64,000 bases of DNA from Roseovarius sp. THAF9 (lineage in GTDB: Bacteria > Pseudomonadota > Alphaproteobacteria > Rhodobacterales > Rhodobacteraceae). The notes below the pieces were generated by a model. That model saw nothing but the letters and a program-made list of their open reading frames with translations, did not search any database and was not told the origin of the DNA. Of this stretch, positions 24,941 through 32,861 are shown one piece after another (the stretch's first letter is position 1; every line of letters begins with the position of its first letter). The stretch is from NCBI RefSeq assembly GCF_009363715.1, contig NZ_CP045404.1:186001-250000 (forward strand), read 5' to 3'. A program made the position numbers and the translations under genes.

Positions 24941-26980
24941 CTAGTCCGCCGCGTGCAGGACGTCCAGAAAGGCCGGGCCGAAACGCTCGGTCCTTTTGTC
25001 GCCCAGCAGGCGTTCGAGGTCGCCGAGGTCGCGGGGTTTCGAGGCCGCGACGCGGGCCAGCAGGCTGGCGGAGCAGGAGAGCGGCTTTTCGATGCCGTCC
25101 GCGCCGCGGGCGAGGTTTGCCTGCACCTCCATCAGACGGTCATAGACCGTGCCGGTCTCGCGGCCCGCCAGTTTGCGGCGGGTGGGGTGCATCGCCTCGG
25201 CCTCGCCATTGATGACCTCGAGGAAGGCTGCGCCGTATTGTTCGAGCTTCTTGGAGCCGACGCCGGAGATGCGGGCCATGTCGTCGAGCGTGCGGGGCCG
25301 GGTTTCGGCCATCTCGATCAGGGTGCGGTCGTTGAAGACGATATAGGCGGGCATCCTGGCGGCCTCGGCCAAGGCGCGGCGCTTGGCCTTGAGGGCCGAC
25401 AGGAGCGGCGCGTCCTCTTCGGCCACCAGCGTCTTGGCGGCGGGGCGGCGGGACTTGGGCGCGAGGGTGTCGCGGCGCAGAGTGATCTCTTGCTCGCCCT
25501 TCAGGATCGGGATGGCACGGTCCGTCATGCGCAGGGCGCCGTGGCGTTCGGGATCGGGGCGGATGAGATCGTGACCCATCATCTGGCGGAAGATCCCCTG
25601 CCACGTGCGGCGGTCGGTGTCGCGGCCCACGCCGAAGGTGGGCAGGCCGTCATGGCCGCGGGCGCGGATCTTGTCGGTTTCGTTGCCCGTCAGGATGTCG
25701 ATGAGGTGGCCGGCGCCGAAGAATTCCTCGGTGCGCAGGATGGCCGAGAGCGCCTTGCGCACATCCTGTGTGCCGTCGAAGGTTTCGGGCGGCGTGGTGC
25801 AGGTGTCGCAATTGTCGCAAGGGGCCGGATCCTCGCCGAAATAGCGCAGCAGGGCCTGACGGCGGCAGGCGTGGGTTTCGGCAAGGCCCAACAGGGCGTT
25901 CAGGCGAGCGTGATCGGCGGCGCGGCGCTCGGGTGGGGCGAGGCCCTCGTCGATTTGCGACCGGCGCAGACGGATGTCGTCGGGGCCGAAGAGGGTGAGC
26001 GTATCGGCGGGCGCGCCGTCGCGGCCCGCGCGGCCGATTTCCTGGTAGTAGCTTTCGATCGACTTGGGCAGATCGGCATGGGCCACCCAGCGGATGTCGG
26101 GCTTGTCCACCCCCATGCCGAAGGCAATGGTGGCGACGACCACGAGCCCGTCCTCGGTGCTAAAGCGGTGTTCGACTTGGCGGCGGTCGTCTGGGTCCAT
26201 GCCGCCGTGGTAGTGGCAGGCGCTGTGGCCATCCTCGCGCAGGGCCTTGGCCAGCGTTTCGGTCTTGGCGCGCGTGCCGCAATAGACGATGCCGGACTGG
26301 CCCTTGCGGGCGGCGGCGAAGCTGAGAATTTGCTGGCGCGGGCTGTCCTTGGCCGAGAAAGCCAGCGTGATATTGGGCCGGTCGAAGCCGCGCAGGAAGG
26401 TTTGCGGCTGCTGGCCTTCGAACAGTTTCTCGATGATCTCAGCGCGGGTTTCGGCGTCGGCGGTGGCGGTGAAGGCCGCAAGTGGCACGCCCAAGGCGCG
26501 GCGCAGCTCGCCGATGCGCAGGTAGTCGGGGCGGAAGTCGTGGCCCCATTGGCTGACGCAATGGGCCTCGTCCACGGCGATAAGGCTGACGCCGATGCGG
26601 CGCAGCATCCCCATTGCGGACCCGGCGGCGAGGCGTTCGGGGGCGATGTAGAGGAGTTTGAGGCGGCCTTGGTCGAGGGCCTCCCAGACGGCCTGGGTTT
26701 CTTCCTCGGTATTGCCGGAGGTGAGTGCACCGGCCTCGACTCCCGCAGCCCTGAGGGCGCGGACCTGGTCGCGCATTAGCGCGATGAGGGGGGAGATGAC
26801 GACTGTGACGCCGTCGCGCAGCAGGGCAGGGAGTTGATAGCAAAGAGATTTGCCGCCGCCGGTCGGCATGATGGCAAGGGTGTTGGATCCTTCGGCGACG
26901 GTCTGGACGATTTCTTCCTGCCCGGGACGGAAGGCGGAGAATCCGAAGACGTCTTGCAGCAGCGTGGCAGCGCTTTGCAT
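24941..26980 (-). CDS. recQ: ATP-dependent DNA helicase RecQ
   Basis: A 679-aa 3'-5' helicase. Walker A is TGGGKS (40-45), the DEAH box sits in LIAVDEAHCVSQWGHDF, and the aromatic-rich loop follows. The RQC zinc site is visible as CRRQALLRYFGE plus CDNCDTC, and the C-terminal HRDC domain begins about residue 510 after a basic linker; a second HRDC-like stretch ends the chain (LARVAASKPRDLGDLERLLG). Length is somewhat above the E. coli enzyme (609). It acts in recombination and fork repair. An inverted repeat around GTAAG...CTTAC lies just upstream. Confidence 0.93.
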   Translation of the reverse strand: MQSAATLLQDVFGFSAFRPGQEEIVQTVAEGSNTLAIMPTGGGKSLCYQLPALLRDGVTVVISPLIALMRDQVRALRAAGVEAGALTSGNTEEETQAVWEALDQGRLKLLYIAPERLAAGSAMGMLRRIGVSLIAVDEAHCVSQWGHDFRPDYLRIGELRRALGVPLAAFTATADAETRAEIIEKLFEGQQPQTFLRGFDRPNITLAFSAKDSPRQQILSFAAARKGQSGIVYCGTRAKTETLAKALREDGHSACHYHGGMDPDDRRQVEHRFSTEDGLVVVATIAFGMGVDKPDIRWVAHADLPKSIESYYQEIGRAGRDGAPADTLTLFGPDDIRLRRSQIDEGLAPPERRAADHARLNALLGLAETHACRRQALLRYFGEDPAPCDNCDTCTTPPETFDGTQDVRKALSAILRTEEFFGAGHLIDILTGNETDKIRARGHDGLPTFGVGRDTDRRTWQGIFRQMMGHDLIRPDPERHGALRMTDRAIPILKGEQEITLRRDTLAPKSRRPAAKTLVAEEDAPLLSALKAKRRALAEAARMPAYIVFNDRTLIEMAETRPRTLDDMARISGVGSKKLEQYGAAFLEVINGEAEAMHPTRRKLAGRETGTVYDRLMEVQANLARGADGIEKPLSCSASLLARVAASKPRDLGDLERLLGDKRTERFGPAFLDVLHAAD

Positions 26981-27079
26981 GGGAAACCTGTAAGATTTTA
27001 GTTTTCTGCTCTTACGGGTGACAGTCCCACACTAAGGAATCGTAAACAAGTCCCGGATGAGCGCCATTGGTGCCTCGTT

Positions 27080-27244
27080 GCGCGGAAACAAGGCCGAAGG
27101 CCGCCGCGCCATCGCGGCCCCCCTCCCTGGGGGCGGCGATTTGGCAGATGACGGCGCATCGCTCGAACGTTTTTCGGATGTGGCAGAGATAAAGTGCCTT
27201 AGCCGGCGCACTGGATCGCCACCCCGGGGGGCCGCGATGGCGCG
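27080..27244. repeat. Dispersed palindromic intergenic element, copy B
   Basis: Begins GCGCGGAAACAAGGC, has an 18-base arm CGCGCCATCGCGGCCCCC at 27105-27122 that is perfectly repeated in inverse at 27227-27244, and carries a second pair GGCGAT/ATCGCC just inside. The core from GGCGATTTGG to GAGATAAAG is similar to copy A at 12.7-12.8 kb at matching spacing. It fills the recQ-YggT gap. No protein is conserved between the copies. Confidence 0.6.
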
Positions 27245-27245
27245 T

Positions 27246-27554
27246 CTATCCGCAGTAGCCGAGGGGCCTGCCGTTGCACAGCAGTTCCGGCAGGATGAAG
27301 TCGCGCAGCGAGATGAGGGCGACGAAGGCCACCAGCGGCGCGAGGTCCAAGGGGCGGGTGTCGGGCAGGATGCGGCGGATGGGTTCGTAGATCGGCTCCA
27401 ACAGGCGGTTGAGGCCATACCAGATCTGGGCCACGAATTGCTGGCTGAGGTTCAGGACCTGGAAATTGATCAGCCAGCTCATGATGATGTGGATGATCAT
27501 GATGAAGAACACCACGTCCAGAATGAGCCCGATGGGACCTGCGATTGCCTGCAT
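27246..27554 (-). CDS. YggT family membrane protein
   Basis: A 102-aa protein with two hydrophobic regions (about residues 5-28 and 68-88) and the family features ILDVVFFIMIIHIIMSWLI and PLDLAPLVAFVALISLRDF; LEPIYEPIRRILPDTRPLD links them. YggT proteins are associated with cell division and osmotic tolerance in several bacteria, but the mechanism is unclear. Its stop codon abuts the palindromic element, whose inverted arm may act as its terminator. Confidence 0.88.
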   Translation of the reverse strand: MQAIAGPIGLILDVVFFIMIIHIIMSWLINFQVLNLSQQFVAQIWYGLNRLLEPIYEPIRRILPDTRPLDLAPLVAFVALISLRDFILPELLCNGRPLGYCG

Positions 27555-27680
27555 CTAGAAAACCTCTTGCTTGCTGCGCGAAATAGGTAAGCCTCATGGC
27601 GGTATTCCGCAAGCTTTACGCGAGGTTGTGGTTGACGTATGCCGCGCCCGCGTCAAGACCACTGGGGAAAGGAGCGCCCG

Positions 27681-28217
27681 ATGTATCCTGTCGTCCGCAT
27701 GTTCTGGCAGCTTTATAAGCACCGCAATTCGCCGCCGCTGGCGCCGACCGATACCCATATGTCGCGGCATGTCTGCCTGCCGTGGGATATCGACCTGTGG
27801 ATGGAGCTGAACAATGGGCGGACGCTGACGCTGTATGACCTGGGGCGTATTCCGCTGGCGCGGCGCGCGGGACTGGTCGGCGTGCTGCGGAAGAACCGCT
27901 GGGGGCTGACCATGGCGGGGGCGAGCGTGCGGTATCGCCGCCGGATCAGGATGTTCGAGACGGTCGAGATGCGGTCTCGCGCCGTGTGGTGGGATGCGCG
28001 GTTCGTCTATCTGGAACAGTCGATGTGGAAGGCGGATGGCGAATGCGCCAACCACATCGTCTATCGCTCGGCCGTGACCAGCAAGGACGGGATCGTGCCG
28101 CCCGAGACGGTGATGGCGGCGCTGGGCAAGACCGTGGAGCGGCCCGCCGCGCCCGAGTGGGTGACCGCCTGGATCGAGGCGGATGCCAAGCGGCCCTGGC
28201 CGCCGATGCAGGACTGA
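27681..28217 (+). CDS. Acyl-CoA thioesterase family protein (hotdog fold)
   Basis: A 178-aa 4HBT-type hotdog protein. LWMELNNGRTLTLYDLGRIP corresponds to the hotdog motif where family members carry the catalytic Asp or Asn near NNG/NNA. Later strands are VRYRRRIRMFETVEMRSRA and WDARFVYLEQSMW. The start at 27681 follows GAAAGGAGCG. It would hydrolyse acyl-CoA to free acid and CoA; the chain preference is unknown. It diverges from the YggT gene and precedes the MFS gene by about 70 bases. Confidence 0.8.
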   Translation: MYPVVRMFWQLYKHRNSPPLAPTDTHMSRHVCLPWDIDLWMELNNGRTLTLYDLGRIPLARRAGLVGVLRKNRWGLTMAGASVRYRRRIRMFETVEMRSRAVWWDARFVYLEQSMWKADGECANHIVYRSAVTSKDGIVPPETVMAALGKTVERPAAPEWVTAWIEADAKRPWPPMQD

Positions 28218-28290
28218 CGCGGAAAGCCCAAGGAAAGGCTTGCCACGGGCCCGTGAACCGCGTTTGATCGCGGCGAGGCGAGGGGGCAAG

Positions 28291-29670
28291 ATGGCAGAGG
28301 TTTCGGCACGCAAGCGGATCTGGGGCTGGTTCTTTTTCGACTGGGCCAGCCAGCCCTATCACACCCTGTTGGTGACCTTCGTGTTCGGGCCATTCTTTGC
28401 CGCTGTCGCCTCGAATTATTTCCTTGGCACGGGTCTGGAGGAAGAGGCGGCGGATGCGCGGGCGCAGACGCTGTGGTCATGGTGCCTGGCGCTGTCGGGA
28501 CTGGTGATCGCGTTCGGCGCGCCGATCATGGGCGCGATGGCGGATTCCGCCGGGCGGCGCATTCCGTGGATGGTATTCTTTTCGGTGCTCTATGTCGTGG
28601 GCGCGGCGGGCCTGTGGTGGACGGCCCCGGACGGGTCGAACATGGTGCTGGCGCTGGTGCTGTTCGGCATCGGCTTTATCGGGGCGGAATACGCGCTGAT
28701 CTTCGTCAATTCGCAATTGCCGTCGGTGGCGACGGCGGATGACGTGGGGTCGACCTCGGGCAGCGGGTTCGCCTTTGGTTACCTGGGCGGGCTGGTGTCG
28801 CTGGCGATCATGCTGGTGTTTTTTCAGACGATGGACGGAGGGCGCACAATCGTCGGTTTGGAGCCGGCGCTGGGGCTGGACGCCGCGCGGGACGAGGACA
28901 AGCGCATTGTCGGGCCGCTGGCGGCGGTGTGGTACGTGGTGTTCATGATCCCTTATTTCCTCTGGGTGCGCGATGCGGACACTGCGCCCAAGGGGGCGGG
29001 GTTCGTCGGTGCGATGACGCTGCTGAAGAAATCGGTGGCGAACCTGCCAAATCGCAAGAGCCTGCTGGCCTATCTGGGGTCGTCGATGTTTTACCGCGAC
29101 GCGCTGAACGGGCTTTACAGTTTCGGGGGCACTTACGCGACGCTGGTGCTGGATTGGTCCATCGTGAGGGTGGGCATTTTCGGTATCATCAGCGTCATCG
29201 GTGCGGCGGCCTTCAGCTGGGTCGGCGGCAGGCTGGACAAGCGGTTCGGACCGAAGCCGGTGATCATCGTGGCGGTGTGGATCCTGATCGGGGTGTGCAT
29301 CACCATCGTCAGCATGGACCGCACGATGTTCTTCGGTATCCCGCTGGAAGACGGCTCGGCCCTGCCGGACATGGTGTTCTTCGGCTGCGGTATCCTGATC
29401 GGGGGCCTGGGCGGCACGCTGCAATCGGCCAGCCGGTCCTTGATGGTGCGCCACACCGACCCGGCGGTGCCGACCGAAAGCTTTGGCCTTTACGGGTTGT
29501 CGGGGCGGGCGACGGCGTTTGTGGCCCCGGCGTTGATCGGGCTGGTGACCTATATCAGCGGAAGCGCGCGAATTGGGGTCACGCCCCTTATTCTGCTTTT
29601 CCTCGTGGGGTTGATCTTGCTACGCTGGGTTCAGGCAAAAGGGGATAGTGAAACATGGTCCGTATCGTAA
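28291..29670 (+). CDS. MFS transporter, UMF1 (Atg22-like) family
   Basis: A 459-aa membrane protein with about 12 spans. The N-terminus (WGWFFFDWASQPYHTLLVTF) is the diagnostic UMF1/Atg22 stretch; the motif FGAPIMGAMADSAGRRIPW corresponds to the MFS loop 2-3, and a hydrophilic loop (about 185-225) splits the halves. In yeast Atg22 exports amino acids from the vacuole; bacterial substrates are unknown. The stop lies 16 bases inside the following mepA gene. Confidence 0.85.
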   Translation: MAEVSARKRIWGWFFFDWASQPYHTLLVTFVFGPFFAAVASNYFLGTGLEEEAADARAQTLWSWCLALSGLVIAFGAPIMGAMADSAGRRIPWMVFFSVLYVVGAAGLWWTAPDGSNMVLALVLFGIGFIGAEYALIFVNSQLPSVATADDVGSTSGSGFAFGYLGGLVSLAIMLVFFQTMDGGRTIVGLEPALGLDAARDEDKRIVGPLAAVWYVVFMIPYFLWVRDADTAPKGAGFVGAMTLLKKSVANLPNRKSLLAYLGSSMFYRDALNGLYSFGGTYATLVLDWSIVRVGIFGIISVIGAAAFSWVGGRLDKRFGPKPVIIVAVWILIGVCITIVSMDRTMFFGIPLEDGSALPDMVFFGCGILIGGLGGTLQSASRSLMVRHTDPAVPTESFGLYGLSGRATAFVAPALIGLVTYISGSARIGVTPLILLFLVGLILLRWVQAKGDSETWSVS

Positions 29671-30581
29671 AGCCGGTCCTGCTGGCGTTGGTGCTGGCAG
29701 GCTGTGGCGGGTCCACGGCAGAACAGGAGGGCGCCCAGCCCGCGGTGCTGTCGACGCAGAACATCCCGGCGGACATGCGCGGGGTGCAGGCAAAACAGCT
29801 GTTCGGCGCCAAGCGCGGCGGCTCGCAGCAGGCGGCGCGGCCCTTCGGCGGCTATGCCAAGGGATGCGTGGCGGGCGGTGTGCAACTGCCCGAGACGGGG
29901 CCGACATGGCAGGCGATGCGCCTGAGCCGGAACCGCAACTGGGGCCATCCCGAGGTAATCGACTTCGTGCAGAAACTGTCGCGCTTTGCGGCGACGCAGC
30001 CGGGGTGGAAAGGGCTTTACGTAGGCGACATCAGCCAGCCGCGGGGCGGGCCGATGCTGACCGGGCATCGCAGCCACCAGATGGGGCTGGACGTGGATAT
30101 CTGGCTGCGGCCGGCGAACAACCTGAACCTCAGCCGGGCGCAGCGGGAAAGCCTGTCGTCGATTTCGCTGCGGCGGGCGAACGGGGCCTATACCAACGAC
30201 AATTACAACCGCACCCATCACGAGATCATGAAGGCCGCGGCGAAGGACCCGCGCGTGGCGCGGATTTTCGTCTTTCCCGGCGCCAAGGTGCGGATGTGCG
30301 AGGAAGAGACCGGCGACCGCAGCTGGCTGCGCAAGATCCGGCCCTGGTACGGGCATCACTATCATTTCCACGTGCGGCTGAAATGTCCGCGCGGGGCGAA
30401 GGGCTGTGTCGATCAGGCCGCGCCCCCCGCCGGGGATGGCTGCGCCGATGCGCGGCAGTGGCAGCGCAACATCCTGAACCCGCCGCCGCCCGACCCCGAC
30501 GCGCCGCCGCCCAAGCCGCGCCGCGAGCTGACCATGGCGGACCTGCCGGCGCAGTGCCTTGGCGTGCTGCAATCGGAGTGA
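29655..30581 (+). CDS. mepA: Penicillin-insensitive murein endopeptidase
   Basis: A 308-aa lipoprotein: residues 1-18 end in LAGC, a lipobox that would attach it to the membrane by Cys17. The LAS-type metallopeptidase zinc site is visible as GHRSHQMGLDVD (His and Asp ligands) and HHYHFHVRL (final His). It cuts D-Ala-meso-DAP cross-links in peptidoglycan. A proline-rich tail (NPPPPDPDAPPPKPRR) precedes the last 20 residues. It overlaps the MFS gene by 16 bases and so is probably cotranscribed with it. Confidence 0.9.
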   Translation: MVRIVKPVLLALVLAGCGGSTAEQEGAQPAVLSTQNIPADMRGVQAKQLFGAKRGGSQQAARPFGGYAKGCVAGGVQLPETGPTWQAMRLSRNRNWGHPEVIDFVQKLSRFAATQPGWKGLYVGDISQPRGGPMLTGHRSHQMGLDVDIWLRPANNLNLSRAQRESLSSISLRRANGAYTNDNYNRTHHEIMKAAAKDPRVARIFVFPGAKVRMCEEETGDRSWLRKIRPWYGHHYHFHVRLKCPRGAKGCVDQAAPPAGDGCADARQWQRNILNPPPPDPDAPPPKPRRELTMADLPAQCLGVLQSE

Positions 30582-30614
30582 GGTCTTGCGGTTCTGCCGC
30601 AAAGTGACTAGGCG

Positions 30615-30648
30615 CAGGCCCCTGATATAGACGCGTATCGGGGGCCTG
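30615..30648 (+). promoter_or_regulatory. Hairpin at the start of the VUT transporter gene
   Basis: CAGGCCCCTGATA pairs with TATCGGGGGCCTG (13 bp, one G-U) across an 8-base loop. The 3' arm ends at the GTG and 5 bases before the ATG used as the start, so it would hide the ribosome-binding region. No T-run follows. It could be a terminator for mepA or a translational control element. Confidence 0.4.
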
Positions 30649-30653
30649 TGCGC

Positions 30654-31277
30654 ATGACATCCAAGATCCTACCCGGCGTTCTGGCGATGGCGGCGATTGT
30701 CGTCGCGTCGAACATCCTGGTTCAGTTCCTGTTCGGCAAGTGGCTGACCTGGGGGGCGTTCACTTATCCGCTGGCGTTCCTGGTGACGGACGTGATGAAC
30801 CGCGTCTATGGCCGCGCGGCGGCGCGGCGCGTGGTGCTGGCAGGGTTCGTGGTGGGGCTGATCTGTTCGTTCATCGGCACGCAGATCTCGGGTGAGTTCG
30901 GGCCGCTGGTGACGGTGCGGATCGCGCTGGGCTCGGCCGTGGCGTTTCTGACCGCGCAACTTCTGGATATCGCGGTGTTCGACCGGTTCAGGGGCGGGGC
31001 GTGGTGGCGGGCGCCGGTGGTGTCGTCGCTGATCGGGGGCAGCGTGGACACGGGCCTGTTCTTTACCATCGCGTTTTCGGCCAGCCTGACATTCCTGGAG
31101 CCGGGCAACGATGTGGGCTGGGCCGGTGAGGCGCTGCCGCTGTTGGGCACAGGCCCGGTGGTGCCGTTGTGGGTGTCGCTGGCGGTGGCGGACTGGCTGG
31201 TGAAGCTGGTGCTGGCAATTTTGGCACTTGTGCCGTTTCGCATCATCGTGGGGTCACTTAGTGGCAGGACCACATGA
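30654..31277 (+). CDS. Queuosine precursor transporter family protein (VUT/YhhQ)
   Basis: A 207-aa protein with about six spans, starting MTSKILPGVLAMAAIVVASN and containing FTYPLAFLVTDVMNRVYG, characteristic of the VUT family; E. coli YhhQ imports preQ0/preQ1. A GTG two codons upstream (30648) is another possible start. VDTGLFFTIAFSAS is the conserved later span. It supplies queuosine precursors for tRNA modification. I see no preQ1 riboswitch; instead a hairpin covers the start region. Confidence 0.85.
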   Translation: MTSKILPGVLAMAAIVVASNILVQFLFGKWLTWGAFTYPLAFLVTDVMNRVYGRAAARRVVLAGFVVGLICSFIGTQISGEFGPLVTVRIALGSAVAFLTAQLLDIAVFDRFRGGAWWRAPVVSSLIGGSVDTGLFFTIAFSASLTFLEPGNDVGWAGEALPLLGTGPVVPLWVSLAVADWLVKLVLAILALVPFRIIVGSLSGRTT

Positions 31278-31313
31278 TTTTGTTTTGACAAATACAAAAT
31301 CTGTGGCAGGCTA
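31277..31313 (+). promoter_or_regulatory. Putative promoter with overlapping palindromic operator
   Basis: A -35 box TTGACA at 31285-31290 is spaced 17 bases from a weak -10 (AGGCTA at 31308-31313). It is embedded in an inverted repeat ATTTTGT-N10-ACAAAAT (31277-31300), with an inner odd palindrome TTTG-A-CAAA. A dimeric repressor binding there would cover the -35. The binding protein cannot be named. Confidence 0.45.
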
Positions 31314-31347
31314 CCCTTGAGTTCAACAACTGAAAGGAGGTGATCCA

Positions 31348-31404
31348 GTGTCTATAAAGGGATTGGAGAGAGGTGTCGGAACAGTCAGGGAGGTTCGTGT
31401 CTGA
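31348..31404 (+). CDS. Putative 18-aa leader peptide with an extended Shine-Dalgarno
   Basis: GTG at 31348 opens MSIKGLERGVGTVREVRV followed by TGA. It is preceded, one base away, by GAAAGGAGGTGATCC (31332-31346), 15 bases matching the complement of the known 3' end of 16S rRNA. Such a long match is very rare and suggests that ribosomes are strongly recruited. The peptide overlaps a second micro-ORF in another frame. It could be a regulatory leader; a non-coding use of the anti-SD match is also possible. Confidence 0.4.
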   Translation: MSIKGLERGVGTVREVRV

Positions 31405-31468
31405 GGCAGCCCTTGGGCATGTAAACACTCGGATTGGCAGGGACGCTTTCGCGGTGTCCTGGGTCTAA
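31373..31468 (+). CDS. Putative 31-aa micro-protein overlapping the leader
   Basis: A GTG at 31373, with GGAGAG 4-9 bases upstream, opens a 31-aa frame beginning SEQSGRFVSEAALGHVNTR and ending GRDAFAVSWV. It overlaps the 18-aa frame for 32 bases in a different phase, so translation of the first frame could open or block it. It is too small to classify by sequence and has no hydrophobic span. A bounded transcription unit (promoter before, terminator after) supports expression. Confidence 0.4.
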   Translation: MSEQSGRFVSEAALGHVNTRIGRDAFAVSWV

Positions 31469-31493
31469 CCGACCTCGCCTCCGAAACTTTTAG

Positions 31494-31527
31494 AAGGGCC
31501 GTTCCACGAGGTTGGAGCGGCCCTTTT
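31494..31527 (+). terminator. Intrinsic terminator of the micro-ORF unit
   Basis: AAGGGCCGTTCCA pairs with TGGAGCGGCCCTT (13 bp, one G-U), loop CGAGGT, then a T-run. It lies 74 bases upstream of arfB, so it could also attenuate transcription entering arfB. Confidence 0.75.
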
Positions 31528-31600
31528 GATTTGAAAAAGACGCGTCGGTATCGCGTCGGTATTTGAGGCGCACCGCGTCGGTGCTATCTGACAGGGCATC

Positions 31601-32017
31601 ATGAAGATCAACGACAGGATCACCATCGAGGATTGGGAACTGACCGAGCAGTTCACCCGCGCGTCCGGACCGGGCGGGCAGAACGTGAACAAGGTGTCTT
31701 CGGCGGTGGAGTTGCGGTTCGAGGCGGAGCGCTCGCCCAACCTGCCCGACCCGGTGAAGCGGCGGCTGCGGCGGCTGGCCGGGCGGCGCTGGACCAAGGA
31801 CGGCGCGGTGGTGTTGCAGGTGTCGGAGGAACGCAGCCAGGCCCGCAACCGCGAGATCGCGCGGGAGCGGCTGGCGGAGTTGATTGCCAAGGCCTGCGAA
31901 AAGCCGAAGCGGCGGATCCCCACGAAAGTGTCGAAGAACCAGAAACGCAAGCGTGTCGAGGCGAAGAAGAAGCGGGCCGAGGTGAAGGCGCTCAGGGGGA
32001 AGGTCGACGGGGTTTGA
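31601..32017 (+). CDS. arfB: Alternative ribosome-rescue peptidyl-tRNA hydrolase ArfB (YaeJ)
   Basis: A 138-aa class-I release-factor-like protein. The catalytic GGQ is in ASGPGGQNVNKVSS (residues 22-35), and the long basic tail (KKPKRRIPTK-type, about 100-135) inserts into the empty mRNA channel of a stalled ribosome. It releases peptides from ribosomes that have run off broken mRNA, independent of tmRNA. Length matches E. coli ArfB (140). No strong Shine-Dalgarno is seen; the terminator-ended micro-ORF unit is directly upstream. Confidence 0.92.
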   Translation: MKINDRITIEDWELTEQFTRASGPGGQNVNKVSSAVELRFEAERSPNLPDPVKRRLRRLAGRRWTKDGAVVLQVSEERSQARNREIARERLAELIAKACEKPKRRIPTKVSKNQKRKRVEAKKKRAEVKALRGKVDGV

Positions 32018-32034
32018 TGCGCCGTGTGCCGCAC

Positions 32035-32059
32035 GCGTGGGTTTCCACCCACCCTACGC
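32035..32059. repeat. Dispersed GTAGGGTGGG-type hairpin repeat, copy 1
   Basis: GCGTGGGTTTCCACCCACCCTACGC between arfB and the minus-strand deacetylase. The GTGGGT/ACCCAC arms fold back and may end the converging transcripts. Near-identical copies are at 36146 and 49004. Confidence 0.6.
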
Positions 32060-32731
32060 GGGTTTGATCGCAATGCCTCGCGTGGTGGCGGCGTCCAGCA
32101 GACGACCGATCTGGGCTTGGCTGCTGTAGAAACCCGGGCCGGTTTTGCGGTCCCTGATGTCGTGGCCTGTGAAGACCGCGAGGCCGTCCGTCTTGGCGAT
32201 GAGGTCGAGCAGGTGGTGCTGCTGGCGCCAGCCGGGGAAGGCCTTGTGCTGCATGTCGGCGAAACCGAGGGTGTCGAGGCAGCGCGAGGCTGGGATTTCA
32301 CCGTAGATACGGCTTGCGGGGTTGGCGCGGTCGAGGCTGCGGGGGCCGGCGGCGCGGATGACCTCGAAGCGGGAGGCGAGGGCCGCGCGGGTCTCGGGCG
32401 TGGAGGCGTGGAAGGGGCAGGCGAAGCTGCGTGCCGGGAAGCCTGCCGCGCGGTGCTCGGTGATGGCAAGGTCGACCTCGTGTTCGAGCCAGTGGTCGAG
32501 GCCGTGGGTGGCTAGGTAGGGCTTCAGTTTCGGGTGGGTGCGTGTGTGGCAGGCGATCTCGTGGCCATCGGATTGCAGCAGGTGCAGGCCTTCTATCTGG
32601 TCCGGCGTGGCCGTGTGCAGGTGCGACACGCAGAAGGTGACGCGGGCATCATGGGCGTCGAACACGGGTCGGGCGGCGACCCAGTTTGCGACGAAGAGGT
32701 CGTCGAAGGTGAGGCAGAGCGTGCCGGGCAA
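32054..32731 (-). CDS. Polysaccharide deacetylase (NodB-like) family protein
   Basis: A 225-aa protein starting LCLTFDD, the metal-binding Asp-Asp of carbohydrate esterase family 4, followed by ACHTRTHPKL with the two zinc-binding His. There is no signal peptide, so it is probably cytoplasmic. The chain is short and the substrate unknown; relatives remove acetyl or formyl groups from sugars. Its stop lies inside the last bases of a dispersed repeat. Confidence 0.78.
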   Translation of the reverse strand: MPGTLCLTFDDLFVANWVAARPVFDAHDARVTFCVSHLHTATPDQIEGLHLLQSDGHEIACHTRTHPKLKPYLATHGLDHWLEHEVDLAITEHRAAGFPARSFACPFHASTPETRAALASRFEVIRAAGPRSLDRANPASRIYGEIPASRCLDTLGFADMQHKAFPGWRQQHHLLDLIAKTDGLAVFTGHDIRDRKTGPGFYSSQAQIGRLLDAATTRGIAIKPA

Positions 32732-32861
32732 ATGCGGTCCCCCATGCGACTAAGGTCTTGATGCGCGAGACGCCTTGGGTCTGTCAATTTATACTGCGCA
32801 TCGGTCTTGGAGGGTTCGGGGCGGTGCGGTAGGATCGGGCCAACCAAGGAGGAGACGTGTC

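Noticed and set aside
30582..30653. preQ1 riboswitch before the VUT transporter
   Set aside because: No preQ1-I type pseudoknot tail or A-rich segment is visible; only a simple long hairpin is present.
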